Made by a program: the position numbers and the translations under genes. 64,000 bases of DNA from Flammeovirgaceae bacterium (GTDB lineage Bacteria; Bacteroidota; Bacteroidia; Cytophagales; Cyclobacteriaceae): contig JAJTEH010000003.1 in assembly GCA_021298355.1 (NCBI GenBank), positions 62,001 to 126,000 of the forward strand. Reading direction: 5' to 3'. The notes beneath the pieces were generated by a model. That model was not told where the DNA came from. It worked only from the letters and a program-made list of their open reading frames with translations, and searched no databases. Below are positions 43,533 to 52,974 of the stretch, piece by piece (position 1 is the stretch's first letter; each line of letters opens with the position of its first letter).

Positions 43533-45356
43533 TTAAAGTTGAGTTAATTCTTTTTTAAAACCTCCGGAAAGGATAGGAAAACGCAACCAGGAGCGTGGGT
43601 CGACATTTAGGTCGTCTAAATGAAAGGATGGAGCCAATCTTTCTCTTTTCCATTGGTTGGCAGCCCATAAGCGGAAGAATTTTTTTAAATAATTAAGTTC
43701 TGTTTCGCTTTTGCCGTTTTGTTTCCACGTATGCCAGATTTCGGCTGGCGACATTCTATCCTTCCAGGCCATGCGTTCTATTTCTTCTAAAACAGGGTAA
43801 GGCATCAAATCCTGTTCATCGGTTTGGTGTTGTTCTGCAGGTCGAAGTTCTGCTGTTGGCGTAAGGGCGTTAACAAAACGCAACCCTTCATAGCCTAAAT
43901 TCGATTCGGCCCATTTTAACCATTGTAAGATAAAAGGTTTGCTTAGCCCAGCTATCGGAGCCAGGCTTCCGCTGGTGTCGCCATCCATGGTTGCATAGCC
44001 AACATCGCCTTCGCTTCGGTTAGAGGTGGTAAGCAACAAAGCATTTTTAATATTGGCGATCATCCATATAATAGGCGAGCGCGAACGCGCCTGAATGTTT
44101 TGCAATGCAATGTCATCCGTTTGCCAGTTTAATGCTCGACCCAATGCTTCCTCCACTTTTATGGAGTAACTATTTACAATATCATTAACTGACCAGTTGT
44201 AGAAAGTGGCGCCAATACTTTCGGCTAATTTTTTGGCAGCTTGAAAGGTAGCATCAGAAGAGTTTTCTGTGCTTTGGTAGGCTGTAGTAAAAATTTTTTG
44301 TACGATGATGTTGGGTTCATGCGCCACTGGTACACCCAGCAGTTGGCAGAATTTTTCTATTCCTAATTCTGCTATTCCTCTGCGTACCATTTCAGCAACA
44401 AAAACAGCAATGCTGCTAGAGTCGGCACCACCACTCAATGATAGAACGAATCCTTTTGCTTTGCTTTTTCTTAGGTAATCAAACAAGGCTAGGCTTACGG
44501 CTTGTGCAATTTCTTCGTTTGTTTCGGTAATGTCGTTTTCGAGTGTGGGTTTGGCTAGTTCAGGTTGTTGTGGGGTGGCTTCTACCACAACTAACTCTAA
44601 AGGTTGAAAACTTAGTCTTCTGTTTAAGCCAATTAATTTTCCTTGCTGTGCAATCAATACATCGCCATCGTAAATCATTCTTCCAGCTTCATTACCCAAC
44701 ACATTTACGTATAGATAAATGCACTTGAATAAGCTTGAGCTATTGATAATTAAATGCTCTCTGATTTTATTTTTTCCTTTGGCAAAATGGCTGGCACTTG
44801 GATTTAAGATAACATCAACTTTTCTCTTTAATAAATTTTTCCCTGGTCTTTTATCATAATCAACCCATGCATCTTCGCATATTTCAAAACCGATTTTAAT
44901 GCCATTGATTTCGAATAACAAATCGCCACAATGGATTTCAAAACCTTGCTTTTCTAACTTAGTTGTTTCTCCTGCTGTCCATGCTTCGAACCACCGAGGT
45001 TCATAGTGTACGCCATCTTTAGGCAGGTTTTGTTTTAGTGCAATGCCTAGTATTTTTTGATTATAAAGCAATGCTGCGCCATTATACGTTTTATGGTGTA
45101 AACGAATGGGCAAGCCAACGGCAACAGCTATGTTTTTGGTAAAGGGTAAAAGGTTAACTAATTGTTCGAAAGCAGTATCGGCCAGCCAATCGCTTAAGAA
45201 TAAATCTTCGCATCCATAACCGGTAATGCACAATTCGGGTAAACACAATAATTCTACTTGTTGAGATTTCGCTTTTTCAATAGCGGTTACGATGTTGTAG
45301 AAATTATTTTCCCAATCGATAGGAGTTTGATTCAAAGATGCTCCGGCCAATTTCAT
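43533..45356 (-). CDS. nadE: Glutamine-dependent NAD+ synthetase
   Basis: 607-residue two-domain enzyme making NAD from deamido-NAD, ATP and glutamine. The N-terminal nitrilase-like amidase (1 to about 265) has LLCLPELCITGYGCED with the catalytic glutamate, the lysine in ALKQNLPKDG and the cysteine in GFEICEDAW. The C-terminal synthetase has the PP-loop LSLSGGADSSSIAVF. Length and order are normal for this type. Start is ATG at 45356; lgt lies 59 bp downstream on the same strand. Confidence 0.95.
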   Translation of the reverse strand: MKLAGASLNQTPIDWENNFYNIVTAIEKAKSQQVELLCLPELCITGYGCEDLFLSDWLADTAFEQLVNLLPFTKNIAVAVGLPIRLHHKTYNGAALLYNQKILGIALKQNLPKDGVHYEPRWFEAWTAGETTKLEKQGFEIHCGDLLFEINGIKIGFEICEDAWVDYDKRPGKNLLKRKVDVILNPSASHFAKGKNKIREHLIINSSSLFKCIYLYVNVLGNEAGRMIYDGDVLIAQQGKLIGLNRRLSFQPLELVVVEATPQQPELAKPTLENDITETNEEIAQAVSLALFDYLRKSKAKGFVLSLSGGADSSSIAVFVAEMVRRGIAELGIEKFCQLLGVPVAHEPNIIVQKIFTTAYQSTENSSDATFQAAKKLAESIGATFYNWSVNDIVNSYSIKVEEALGRALNWQTDDIALQNIQARSRSPIIWMIANIKNALLLTTSNRSEGDVGYATMDGDTSGSLAPIAGLSKPFILQWLKWAESNLGYEGLRFVNALTPTAELRPAEQHQTDEQDLMPYPVLEEIERMAWKDRMSPAEIWHTWKQNGKSETELNYLKKFFRLWAANQWKRERLAPSFHLDDLNVDPRSWLRFPILSGGFKKELTQL

Positions 45357-45387
45357 ACTCCATTAACTGATTATCTGGGTAATTAGT

Positions 45388-46395
45388 TTACTTGGGCAAA
45401 GTTACATTTTCCTCTAACAATACCTTTTTTTGCTCACCCCAAACCTGCATGGTTATAGCATAATTGTTGATGTTTTCTTTTATGCGAATAATACCATAAT
45501 TTTTTTCGATGATTAACTCGCCTACTCTAAAACGATTCTTTTCAATTTTTTTACTATCCCACGTGTGGGTAAGTCCGCTGCTGGTAAAATCATATAGCGG
45601 ATATGATACCCCTTCAATCTTTTCAGATGAAATCTCTGCTATATGCCTGTCGCCACTAATAAACATAACTCGCTTCTCCGGAAATTTAGCTATTAACATG
45701 TGCAAGCGGTTGAGTGAATTCGGAAAATTTCCCCATTTCTCCCAGCGTTGGTCGCGTGCAATTACTTGCACACTAGAGTTGATAATGATAAATTTTTCAT
45801 TTGATTCAGCTAGTGTTTTTTCTAACCATAGCCATTGTGCTTCTCCTAAAATATCTCCTTCCGTATTTTGTTTAAAGCCATACGTTCGCTTTTGTGTAAG
45901 CGAATCAATAAAATAATATTTATACACAGTATCTCTGAAATAGCGTGTATCTAAATTGATGATTCGGATATTCTTAATGGTAGTAGTAGAATACAAACCT
46001 TCTCGTTGCCGCACCGGATCATCTTTATCAAACTGCAAAAATTCTACAGCTGCTTTTTTTGTAATCTCTTTTTGTGCAAAAAATTTTCCGCCATCGTTGG
46101 TGCCAAAATCGTGGTCGTCCCACACTCCGGTTATTTTAGTATGGCGGGTTAATTGGCGGTAACCGGTTTGCTTACTTTGCTGGCGATACATCTTTTGTAA
46201 CACTTCGAAATTTCCGGTATCGGCATAAATGTTATCTCCGCCCCAAAGCCAAACATCGGGGTTATGCGATAGGATTTCGGGCCAAAACGAATTTTTTAAA
46301 TCCTGATTGGCGCAAGAACCAAACGAGATAATCACTTCCTGAGCCGAACACACAAGGCTAGTGAAAAACAAAAGGAGCAGGGCAATTAATTTCAC
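45388..46395 (-). CDS. PhoD-like metallophosphoesterase, exported
   Basis: 335 residues from the GTG at 46395, which starts a signal peptide (KLIALLLLFFTSLVCSA followed by Q). The core shows FGSCANQDLKNSFWP, the metal aspartates in WLWGGDNIYAD, VWDDHDFGTNDGG, and the histidine in FISGDRHIAEIS, the layout of the PhoD alkaline phosphatase / phospholipase D family. It probably hydrolyses phosphate esters in the periplasm. It is divergent from the BNR-repeat gene with about 70 bp between the two starts. Confidence 0.88.
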   Translation of the reverse strand: MKLIALLLLFFTSLVCSAQEVIISFGSCANQDLKNSFWPEILSHNPDVWLWGGDNIYADTGNFEVLQKMYRQQSKQTGYRQLTRHTKITGVWDDHDFGTNDGGKFFAQKEITKKAAVEFLQFDKDDPVRQREGLYSTTTIKNIRIINLDTRYFRDTVYKYYFIDSLTQKRTYGFKQNTEGDILGEAQWLWLEKTLAESNEKFIIINSSVQVIARDQRWEKWGNFPNSLNRLHMLIAKFPEKRVMFISGDRHIAEISSEKIEGVSYPLYDFTSSGLTHTWDSKKIEKNRFRVGELIIEKNYGIIRIKENINNYAITMQVWGEQKKVLLEENVTLPK

Positions 46396-46464
46396 GCTGC
46401 AAATACACACATAAAATTTCAGAATTAGAACTGACTTTGTACTTTAGGACGTTAATTTTTGTTT

Positions 46465-47790
46465 ATGAAATTGCTTCGAATTATTTGCCTGATTTTAATG
46501 ACCAAACAAGCTGCTGCGCAATTCAACAATATTCAGTTAGCTACCAAACGCGAAGGCGAAAAATACGGACCTTGCGAACCAAGTGTTGCCATTAATTTAA
46601 AGGATCCACAAAACATTGTGGTTGGTACCGTTCTCGATCGGGCAATTTATTCAGAAGATGGTGGCAAAACGTGGCAAGAAACAAAAGTTACTTCTCCATA
46701 TGGCGTATATGGCGATCCGGCTTTGCTTTCGGATACAAAAGGAAACATCTATTTCTTTCATTTGGCCGATCCCTCAGGCGAAGGTAGAAAGAACGAAGCC
46801 TGGTTAGATCGGTTGGTGGTTAATCGTTCGAAAGATGGAGGTAAAACCTGGAATGAAGGAGATTTCGTTGGCCTTAATCCTCCGAAAGATCAAGATAAAC
46901 AGTGGGCAACTTTACACTTAAAAAACGATGATATTTATTTAACATGGACTCAGTTCGATAAGTATGGCGATGAAAATCCTGCTTGTCAATCGAATATTTT
47001 GTTCAGCAAATCTTCTAGTAAAGGCGAGAAATGGACGAAACCTGTTGTACTTTCTAATACACCGGGCGATTGTAAAGATAGTGATAATACTGCGGAAGGA
47101 GCCGTAACTGCTGTTAATTACGATGGTAAACTTTTTGCAATTTGGGCAAACCAGGGAGTATTGTTTTTAGATAGAAGTTACGATGGTGGAGAAACCTGGT
47201 TGAGAAATGATTTAGCGATGTTCGAACAACCGGGAGGTTGGGATATGAAAATCCCCGGCTTAGGCAGAAGCAATGGATTTCCGGTTTTAGTATGTGACAA
47301 CAGCAAAAGTATACATAACGGTATGCTATATGTTATTTGGGCCGATCAACGCGATGGAGAGAATAACACGAATATTTGGTTTTCGCGTTCTAACAATTAT
47401 GGCGATTCGTGGACAGTTCCGCAAAAAGTAAATGACGATGAAACAGAAACCCACCAGTTTATGCCCTGGATGGCCATCGACCAAACTACCGGCTACATTT
47501 ACATTGTGTATTACGATAGAAGCCCATACACCGATAACCAAACAGATGTAAAACTATCGTATTCAACCGATGCAGGGTTAACTTTTAAACATGTGACCAT
47601 CAGCGAAAAACCTTTTATACCGGTTGAAACAACCTTCTTTGGAGATTATAACAACATTGCGGCTCATGATGGTGTAATCGTTCCGGTTTGGACACGGATG
47701 GACGATGGTAGCACAAGCGTATGGACCACCGTTATTCAGCAAGATCAATTAATAGAAAGTAAGGATAATGGTAAGAAAAAGAAAAAGTGA
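46465..47790 (+). CDS. Exported BNR/Asp-box beta-propeller (sialidase-like)
   Basis: 441 residues from the ATG at 46465 with a signal peptide (MKLLRIICLILMTKQAAAQ). At least five Asp boxes are visible: SEDGGKTWQE, SKDGGKTWNE, SYDGGETWLR, SNNYGDSWTV and STDAGLTFKH, which define a six-bladed propeller of the sialidase superfamily. The FRIP motif and a full set of sialidase arginines are not obvious, so an exo-sialidase is only one possibility; other BNR hydrolases or binding proteins are equally likely. The gene at 47797 follows after six bases. Confidence 0.82.
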   Translation: MKLLRIICLILMTKQAAAQFNNIQLATKREGEKYGPCEPSVAINLKDPQNIVVGTVLDRAIYSEDGGKTWQETKVTSPYGVYGDPALLSDTKGNIYFFHLADPSGEGRKNEAWLDRLVVNRSKDGGKTWNEGDFVGLNPPKDQDKQWATLHLKNDDIYLTWTQFDKYGDENPACQSNILFSKSSSKGEKWTKPVVLSNTPGDCKDSDNTAEGAVTAVNYDGKLFAIWANQGVLFLDRSYDGGETWLRNDLAMFEQPGGWDMKIPGLGRSNGFPVLVCDNSKSIHNGMLYVIWADQRDGENNTNIWFSRSNNYGDSWTVPQKVNDDETETHQFMPWMAIDQTTGYIYIVYYDRSPYTDNQTDVKLSYSTDAGLTFKHVTISEKPFIPVETTFFGDYNNIAAHDGVIVPVWTRMDDGSTSVWTTVIQQDQLIESKDNGKKKKK

Positions 47791-47796
47791 TAGTTA

Positions 47797-48345
47797 ATGC
47801 ACATAACGCACGAAAACTTTTTCCATTTTGATTTCCTTACACTTGATTATCTATTAAAAGGTAATCAGAAGCAAAAACGAGTGCATGAACTGTTAACATC
47901 AACACAATTGTTCGAAACCTTGCGCGACTTTAATCCGGTTTTAGTTGGCACCATTCCAATACGAATTGATATTGAGTTGAGCGACATCGATATACTTATT
48001 GAAGCTGAACCAACTCTTTTTTTAGAATTTGCTAAACAATATCTTACTCACCATCAGCAAGCTACTTTTTATGTGAAAGATTTTCAGCACAAGTCGGCTT
48101 GTGTTTATCAATTCAAGTTACAGGAATTTCAAGTAGAAATTTTTGCGCAAAATTTACCGGTAACTCAGCAGTATGCGTATCGTCATTTAGTTATCGAGAA
48201 TAAAATTCTTCTTACTAAAGATGAAGCCTTCAGAAACGAAATCATCAGATTAAAAAGGCAAGGTTTAAAAACAGAGCCTGCCTTTGCACAAGCTTTAGGT
48301 TTATCTGGAAATCCGTATGAAAGTTTATTACACTATCCTGTGTAA
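47797..48345 (+). CDS. DUF4269 family protein (nucleotidyltransferase-like)
   Basis: 182 residues. HENFFHFDFLTLDYLLKGNQ, VGTIPIRIDIELSDIDILIE (a nucleotidyltransferase-like acidic pair) and FQVEIFAQNLPVTQQYAYRH match DUF4269. The fold suggests a minimal nucleotidyltransferase, but no substrate is known. It probably shares a transcript with the BNR gene and converges with recN, five bases apart. Confidence 0.82.
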   Translation: MHITHENFFHFDFLTLDYLLKGNQKQKRVHELLTSTQLFETLRDFNPVLVGTIPIRIDIELSDIDILIEAEPTLFLEFAKQYLTHHQQATFYVKDFQHKSACVYQFKLQEFQVEIFAQNLPVTQQYAYRHLVIENKILLTKDEAFRNEIIRLKRQGLKTEPAFAQALGLSGNPYESLLHYPV

Positions 48346-48350
48346 AAAAA

Positions 48351-50003
48351 TTAAGCTTGCAACAACTCTTTGGCACTTTCGAGTGCGGCTTTGCCTGGGG
48401 AAGCACCGGCAATCATTTCTGCAATTTGGGTGATGCGCTCTGCTTTTTGTAATTCTTTAATATTGCTGATGGTTCTGCCTTTTACATTTTCTTTATACAC
48501 AAAAAAATGTTTATCGCCTTTGGCTGCAATTTGCGGTAGATGGGTAATAGTAATCAATTGATGTTTGGCTGCCATTTCGCGCATTTGTTCGCCAACTTGT
48601 AAAGCTACTTCGCCACTTACCCCAGTATCAATTTCATCGAGCACCAACGTGGGCATAGCTAATTTAGAGGCTAATAATTTTTTGATGGCAAACATTAAAC
48701 GTGCAAACTCACCGCCCGATGCAACCTGCGCGATCATTTTAGGAGGCATGCCTTTGTTGGCACTAAACAGAATAGAAACTTCATCTAAACCCTGTGCTGT
48801 AGGTTTCGTTTCTTTATGCTCGATACTCAATTGGGCATTCTCTATTCCGATTTGTTTTAAAGTTCCGGTAACAGATTTAACAATAGCAGAAAAAACTTTT
48901 TTTCGTCTTTCACTAATCGTTTTGGCTTGTTCACTAACGATGTTGTATAAGTTTTTAACTTCTTTTTCGCGCGTGGCTAACGTACCTTCAATATCAGATG
49001 AAATGGAAGCTTGTTCTTTTAACTTACTAAATACTTCCAACAAGGCTTCACTATCTTTTACTTTATGTTTTACCAATAAGCGATTTAGCGTATTGTATCT
49101 TTCTTTTACATACTCGTATCGGGCAGGATCAAACTCAATAGTATCTAACGTATTTTCAGCTTCATTTGCAATATCTTCGGTTTCAAGAAAAACACTTTGT
49201 AGTCTTTCGAATAAAGTTTCGTAAGATTTGGCAATACCGGCAATGCTTTGTAATTGATTTTTTACTTCGCGCAAACTTTGCAAGGCAGAAAATTCTCCTA
49301 CTTGTAAAATTTGTTTTACTGTATTCAGTTTGGCTTTAATTTCTTCGGTATGTTCTAACAGGCTGAGTTCGCCCTCAAGAGAGGTTAGTTCACCGGCTTG
49401 CGGATTAAATTTCTCTAATTCATCAACTTGAAAAAAGATATAATCTGCTTCAGCTTTTATTTGCTCGGCTTGTTGTTGCAAAGCTTCTAAACTTTTTTTC
49501 GCTTGTGTGTAGTTTTTCCAACTTAGATGATAGGTTTCTAAAAGATTTTCATTTTCAGCACAAGCATCTATCAATTTAAGTTGAAAGGATTGTTCACCGA
49601 TTTGTAGCGTTTCGTGTTGTGAGTGAACATCTAACAGTAAAGAACTGATTTCTTTTAACGTTTCTAACGTTACCGGGGTGTCGTTTATAAATGCTCTCGA
49701 TTTACCACTGGTGTTGATTTCTCTTCTTAAAACGGTGGTATCGTCATAATCTAAATCCAGTTCCTGAAAAACTTTTTTTAGTTTGTACGCTTTAATGTTA
49801 AAGCTGGCTTCAACAATGCATTTATCGGCTTCATTCCATAAAACTTTAGTATCCGCTCTGTTGCCCATCACTAAGCCTAATGCACCCAGCATAATAGATT
49901 TACCTGCACCGGTTTCTCCTGTAATTACAGATAAACCCGATGCCGGAGAGAAGGATAATTCCTCTATTAAAGCATAGTTTTTAATGGATAGATGCTGAAG
50001 CAT
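48351..50003 (-). CDS. recN: DNA repair protein RecN
   Basis: 550-residue SMC-like ATPase in double-strand-break repair. Walker A is GETGAGKSIMLGAL, the signature ABC motif is in QVASGGEFARLMFAIKKLLA and Walker B in PTLVLDEIDTGVSGE. Long coiled-coil segments flank a central hinge (about 150-370). Length and layout are standard. About 100 bases separate it from rnc upstream on the same strand. Confidence 0.96.
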   Translation of the reverse strand: MLQHLSIKNYALIEELSFSPASGLSVITGETGAGKSIMLGALGLVMGNRADTKVLWNEADKCIVEASFNIKAYKLKKVFQELDLDYDDTTVLRREINTSGKSRAFINDTPVTLETLKEISSLLLDVHSQHETLQIGEQSFQLKLIDACAENENLLETYHLSWKNYTQAKKSLEALQQQAEQIKAEADYIFFQVDELEKFNPQAGELTSLEGELSLLEHTEEIKAKLNTVKQILQVGEFSALQSLREVKNQLQSIAGIAKSYETLFERLQSVFLETEDIANEAENTLDTIEFDPARYEYVKERYNTLNRLLVKHKVKDSEALLEVFSKLKEQASISSDIEGTLATREKEVKNLYNIVSEQAKTISERRKKVFSAIVKSVTGTLKQIGIENAQLSIEHKETKPTAQGLDEVSILFSANKGMPPKMIAQVASGGEFARLMFAIKKLLASKLAMPTLVLDEIDTGVSGEVALQVGEQMREMAAKHQLITITHLPQIAAKGDKHFFVYKENVKGRTISNIKELQKAERITQIAEMIAGASPGKAALESAKELLQA

Positions 50004-50105
50004 CAGTGTTTGATTTTATACCGCGCAAAATAATCAAAGAAAACTATATCCTGAGGAGGTTGCTTAGAGATGTTTGTTTAGAAATTTCGATTATGACAAA
50101 AAATG

Positions 50106-50855
50106 TCAGGATTCTGATTGATTGTCTTCGGTGGGTTGTTCTGTTCGTAACATTTCTAAGGTTTTGAAGGAGGCATCTTGCTCGGCTTTCTTTTTATTGA
50201 TGCCAAAACCTGTTCCTTTGGCTTCGTTGTCTAAGAATACCTGAGCGGTAAATTCTTTTCTGTTTTTAGAGGTTTTGCTTTCAGAGATATCGAATCGGAT
50301 TATTTTCCCTTCGCGTTGAGCCCACTCTATCAATTTACTTTTGTAGTTCGAATTAGAGTTTACAACTTCTTCTAAATCGTAATGGGGCACGATGAGTTTA
50401 TCAATCACAAATTTTTTACAGCGCACATAGCCTTTGTCAAGGTAAACTGCCCCTACAATAGCTTCGAGTGTATTACCTAGAATGACTTGTTGCAGTTGAG
50501 CATTTTTGTTATCGAATTGTACAATGGTGTTGATGCCAATTTTTTTGGCGAGAATATTCAAGGCTTCTCGGTTTACAATTCGAGAGCGTATTTCGGTAAG
50601 AAAGCCTTCGTCTTTAAATGGAAATTTTTTAAAAAGATAATCGGCCACAGCAGCACCTAACACTGCATCGCCTAAATATTCCAGTCTTTCGTTGGATTCT
50701 TTTTGTCCTTGATGATTCGATTTTGCTAACGAGGAGTGTAGCGTAGCTAATTTGTATAACTCCAGATTTTTAGGAGAGAAACCGGCAATGTTTCTGATCG
50801 CAGCAATCAGTTTATCGTCATTGTTATTTTTCTTCCTAAGTAAATTCCAAACCAA
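50106..50855 (-). CDS. rnc: Ribonuclease III
   Basis: 249 residues. The RNase III signature is NERLEYLGDAVLGAAVADYL with catalytic acidic residues; a second metal site is at EAIVGAVYLDKG, and a double-stranded RNA-binding domain occupies about 165-235. It processes rRNA precursors and structured RNAs. The best start is a TTG at 50855; no ATG lies in frame between the fabF stop and the conserved region, which makes this an unusual start. It follows fabF in the acpP-fabF-rnc order common in bacteria. Confidence 0.93.
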   Translation of the reverse strand: MVWNLLRKKNNNDDKLIAAIRNIAGFSPKNLELYKLATLHSSLAKSNHQGQKESNERLEYLGDAVLGAAVADYLFKKFPFKDEGFLTEIRSRIVNREALNILAKKIGINTIVQFDNKNAQLQQVILGNTLEAIVGAVYLDKGYVRCKKFVIDKLIVPHYDLEEVVNSNSNYKSKLIEWAQREGKIIRFDISESKTSKNRKEFTAQVFLDNEAKGTGFGINKKKAEQDASFKTLEMLRTEQPTEDNQSES

Positions 50856-50901
50856 GCACAGCGGGATTAGTGATGGATATATGGCTAAACCTTACACATA
50901 G

Positions 50902-52155
50902 TTAAGGCTTGTATTTTTTCAATAAGATTGAAAAATTATGCCCACCAAAACCAAAGGTGTTGCTCAAGGCAATGTTTACCTCTCTGTGTTGTGCTTTGTT
51001 AAAAGTTAGATTCAGTTTAGCGTCTAACTCATCATCATCGGTAAAATGATTGATAGTAGGAGGGATAACAGATTCGTTGATGGCCATGATACAGGCCAAA
51101 GCTTCGATAGCTCCTGCCGCACCTAATAAATGGCCCGTCATCGATTTGGTAGAACTGATATTTAATTTGTAGGCGTGTTCGCCAAACACACGTTGAATGG
51201 CACGAATTTCACCAATATCGCCAAGTGGTGTAGAAGTGCCATGGGTATTTACGTAATCTACATCTTCAGGCTTTAATCCTGCTTCGTCTAATGCATTTTG
51301 CATTACTCGTGTAATGCCTAAACCTTCTGGATGTGGCGCTGTAATGTGGTAAGCATCGGCAGTCATGCCACCGCCAATTACTTCGGCATAAATTTTAGCT
51401 CCGCGTTTTTTAGCGTGTTCATATTCTTCGAGAATTAATGCTCCTGCGCCTTCGCCTAAAACAAAACCATCGCGGTTTTTATCGTAAGGTCTGGATGCAG
51501 TTTCAGGAGAATCGTTTCTTTCAGATAGAGCTTTCATAGCATTAAAACCACCAACACCTGCTTCGGCAACAGCAGCTTCAGAACCACCTGTTACAATTAC
51601 ATCAGCCTTACCCAAACGAATGTAAGTAAAGGCATCGTAAATGGCATTGGTAGAGGAAGCACAAGCAGAAACGGTAGAGAAGTTTGGTCCGCGAAAGCCG
51701 TATTTAATGGAGATGTGACCAGCGCTTAGGTCAGCAATCATTTTAGGAATAAAGAAAGGGTTGAAACGCGGGGTTCCATCGCCCTTCGCAAAAGATTTCA
51801 CCTCTTCCGAGAAAGTAATTAACCCTCCGATGCCGGAACCCCAGATCACACCTACGCGATCCGGATCGAGCTCTTGCAGCGGAAGGTTACTATCTTTCAC
51901 GGCTTCATCAGCACTTACTAAAGCATATTGTGCAAACAAATCTAGTTTGCGAGCCTCTTTGCGATCCATAAAATTGCCAACTTCAAAATTTTTCACCTCG
52001 CAGGCGAATTTTGTTTTGAAGAGTGTGGCATCAAATTTAGTTATGGGGGCAGCGCCACTTTTTCCTTCTTTTAATGCTTGCCAGTATTGCTGGTAAGTAT
52101 TACCAATAGGAGTAAGGGCACCAAGGCCGGTAACAACTACACGTTTAAAGATCAT
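50902..52155 (-). CDS. fabF: 3-oxoacyl-ACP synthase II
   Basis: 417-residue condensing enzyme elongating acyl-ACP with malonyl-ACP. The catalytic cysteine is C165 in STVSACASSTNAIYDAF; the two histidines are in VNTHGTSTPLGD and STKSMTGHLLGAAGA. It follows acpP by 37 bp, the usual arrangement, and precedes rnc. Confidence 0.97.
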   Translation of the reverse strand: MIFKRVVVTGLGALTPIGNTYQQYWQALKEGKSGAAPITKFDATLFKTKFACEVKNFEVGNFMDRKEARKLDLFAQYALVSADEAVKDSNLPLQELDPDRVGVIWGSGIGGLITFSEEVKSFAKGDGTPRFNPFFIPKMIADLSAGHISIKYGFRGPNFSTVSACASSTNAIYDAFTYIRLGKADVIVTGGSEAAVAEAGVGGFNAMKALSERNDSPETASRPYDKNRDGFVLGEGAGALILEEYEHAKKRGAKIYAEVIGGGMTADAYHITAPHPEGLGITRVMQNALDEAGLKPEDVDYVNTHGTSTPLGDIGEIRAIQRVFGEHAYKLNISSTKSMTGHLLGAAGAIEALACIMAINESVIPPTINHFTDDDELDAKLNLTFNKAQHREVNIALSNTFGFGGHNFSILLKKYKP

Positions 52156-52192
52156 GCGATGATGGGGTGAGATAAACCAGGCGAACCTGTGA

Positions 52193-52432
52193 TTATTTCT
52201 TTGCGTTTTGTTCTAAATAAGAGATAGCCTGGCCAACAGTAGAGATGTTTTCAGCCTGGTCATCAGGTATTGAGATGTTGAATTCTTTTTCGAATTCCAT
52301 GATTAGCTCAACAGTGTCAAGTGAGTCAGCGCCAAGATCATTGGTGAAGCTTGCTTCTGGCGTAACTTCTGATTCTTCAACGCCTAATTTCTCAATGATG
52401 ATCTGTTTTACTTTTTGTGCAATTTCAGACAT
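52193..52432 (-). CDS. acpP: Acyl carrier protein
   Basis: 79 residues. The phosphopantetheine-bearing serine is S37 in [14 protein letters not shown]. Acidic and helical as expected. It heads the acpP-fabF-rnc group and supplies acyl chains to the lpx and fab enzymes in this window. A good promoter match lies upstream at 52464-52495. Confidence 0.98.
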   Translation of the reverse strand: MSEIAQKVKQIIIEKLGVEESEVTPEASFTNDLGADSLDTVELIMEFEKEFNISIPDDQAENISTVGQAISYLEQNAKK

Positions 52433-52463
52433 GTTTGTAATGTTTTGGATTATAAAAACAGTG

Positions 52464-52495
52464 CAAAGAAAGAGATTTACGCCCGAATTGTCAAA
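52464..52495 (-). promoter_or_regulatory. Candidate promoter of acpP
   Basis: On the minus strand TTTG (52492-52495) is followed 20 bases later by TTTCTTTG (52464-52471), one base from the TAnnTTTG consensus. This is the best -33/-7 pair seen in the window, 31 bases before the ATG. Confidence 0.55.
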
Positions 52496-52530
52496 TTAAA
52501 CTGAATTCTGTTCAATTTACACCAACAAAT

Positions 52531-52959
52531 ATGGGAACGAAAAAAGCTAAGCTGCTGGTAGAGTATGATTTTGACTTTGTTTTGCTAGGTATAAGCTCAT
52601 CGCTTAAAAGCTATAAACTGGCCTGGCTTTTAAATCAGGCTTTTCAATGGCATTTAGTAAAAACAGAGGATTTTATGGTTGGTTTTAAAAGCAAGGGCGA
52701 GAAGCCTTTTTCAGCGCACGCCTACCAAACTCAGCATACTTTAATTAAACTTTTAAAAAATAAATCGGCAGGTCAAGATGCCTCCAGCTACTTTTTGGTG
52801 GCAGATCATCCGCATATCGATTATTTTCTTCTGATAAAAGGTCCTGAACAATCGATTGCAGAAAATATACTCAGCACAATAAGACAAATTACTTCGGTAG
52901 AATTTGCGGCTTTTATACCTTTGGACTCTCTCAAAACAAAAGAAAATTTTATTTTTTAA
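52531..52959 (+). CDS. IPExxxVDY-family protein
   Basis: 142 residues. VEYDFDFVLLGISSSLKSYK, then LAWLLNQAF, is the conserved N-terminal block of a Bacteroidota family named for a C-terminal IPExxxVDY motif; here that motif is degenerate, VADHPHIDYFLLI. Function unknown. It is divergent from acpP and lies 15 bp upstream of pyk, the usual placement of the family. Confidence 0.8.
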   Translation: MGTKKAKLLVEYDFDFVLLGISSSLKSYKLAWLLNQAFQWHLVKTEDFMVGFKSKGEKPFSAHAYQTQHTLIKLLKNKSAGQDASSYFLVADHPHIDYFLLIKGPEQSIAENILSTIRQITSVEFAAFIPLDSLKTKENFIF

Positions 52960-52974
52960 TCGTTTCTTACTTAT

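Noticed and set aside
46465-47790. Type IX secretion C-terminal sorting domain on the BNR protein
   Set aside because: The protein ends in a lysine-rich tail without the usual beta-sandwich sorting motif.
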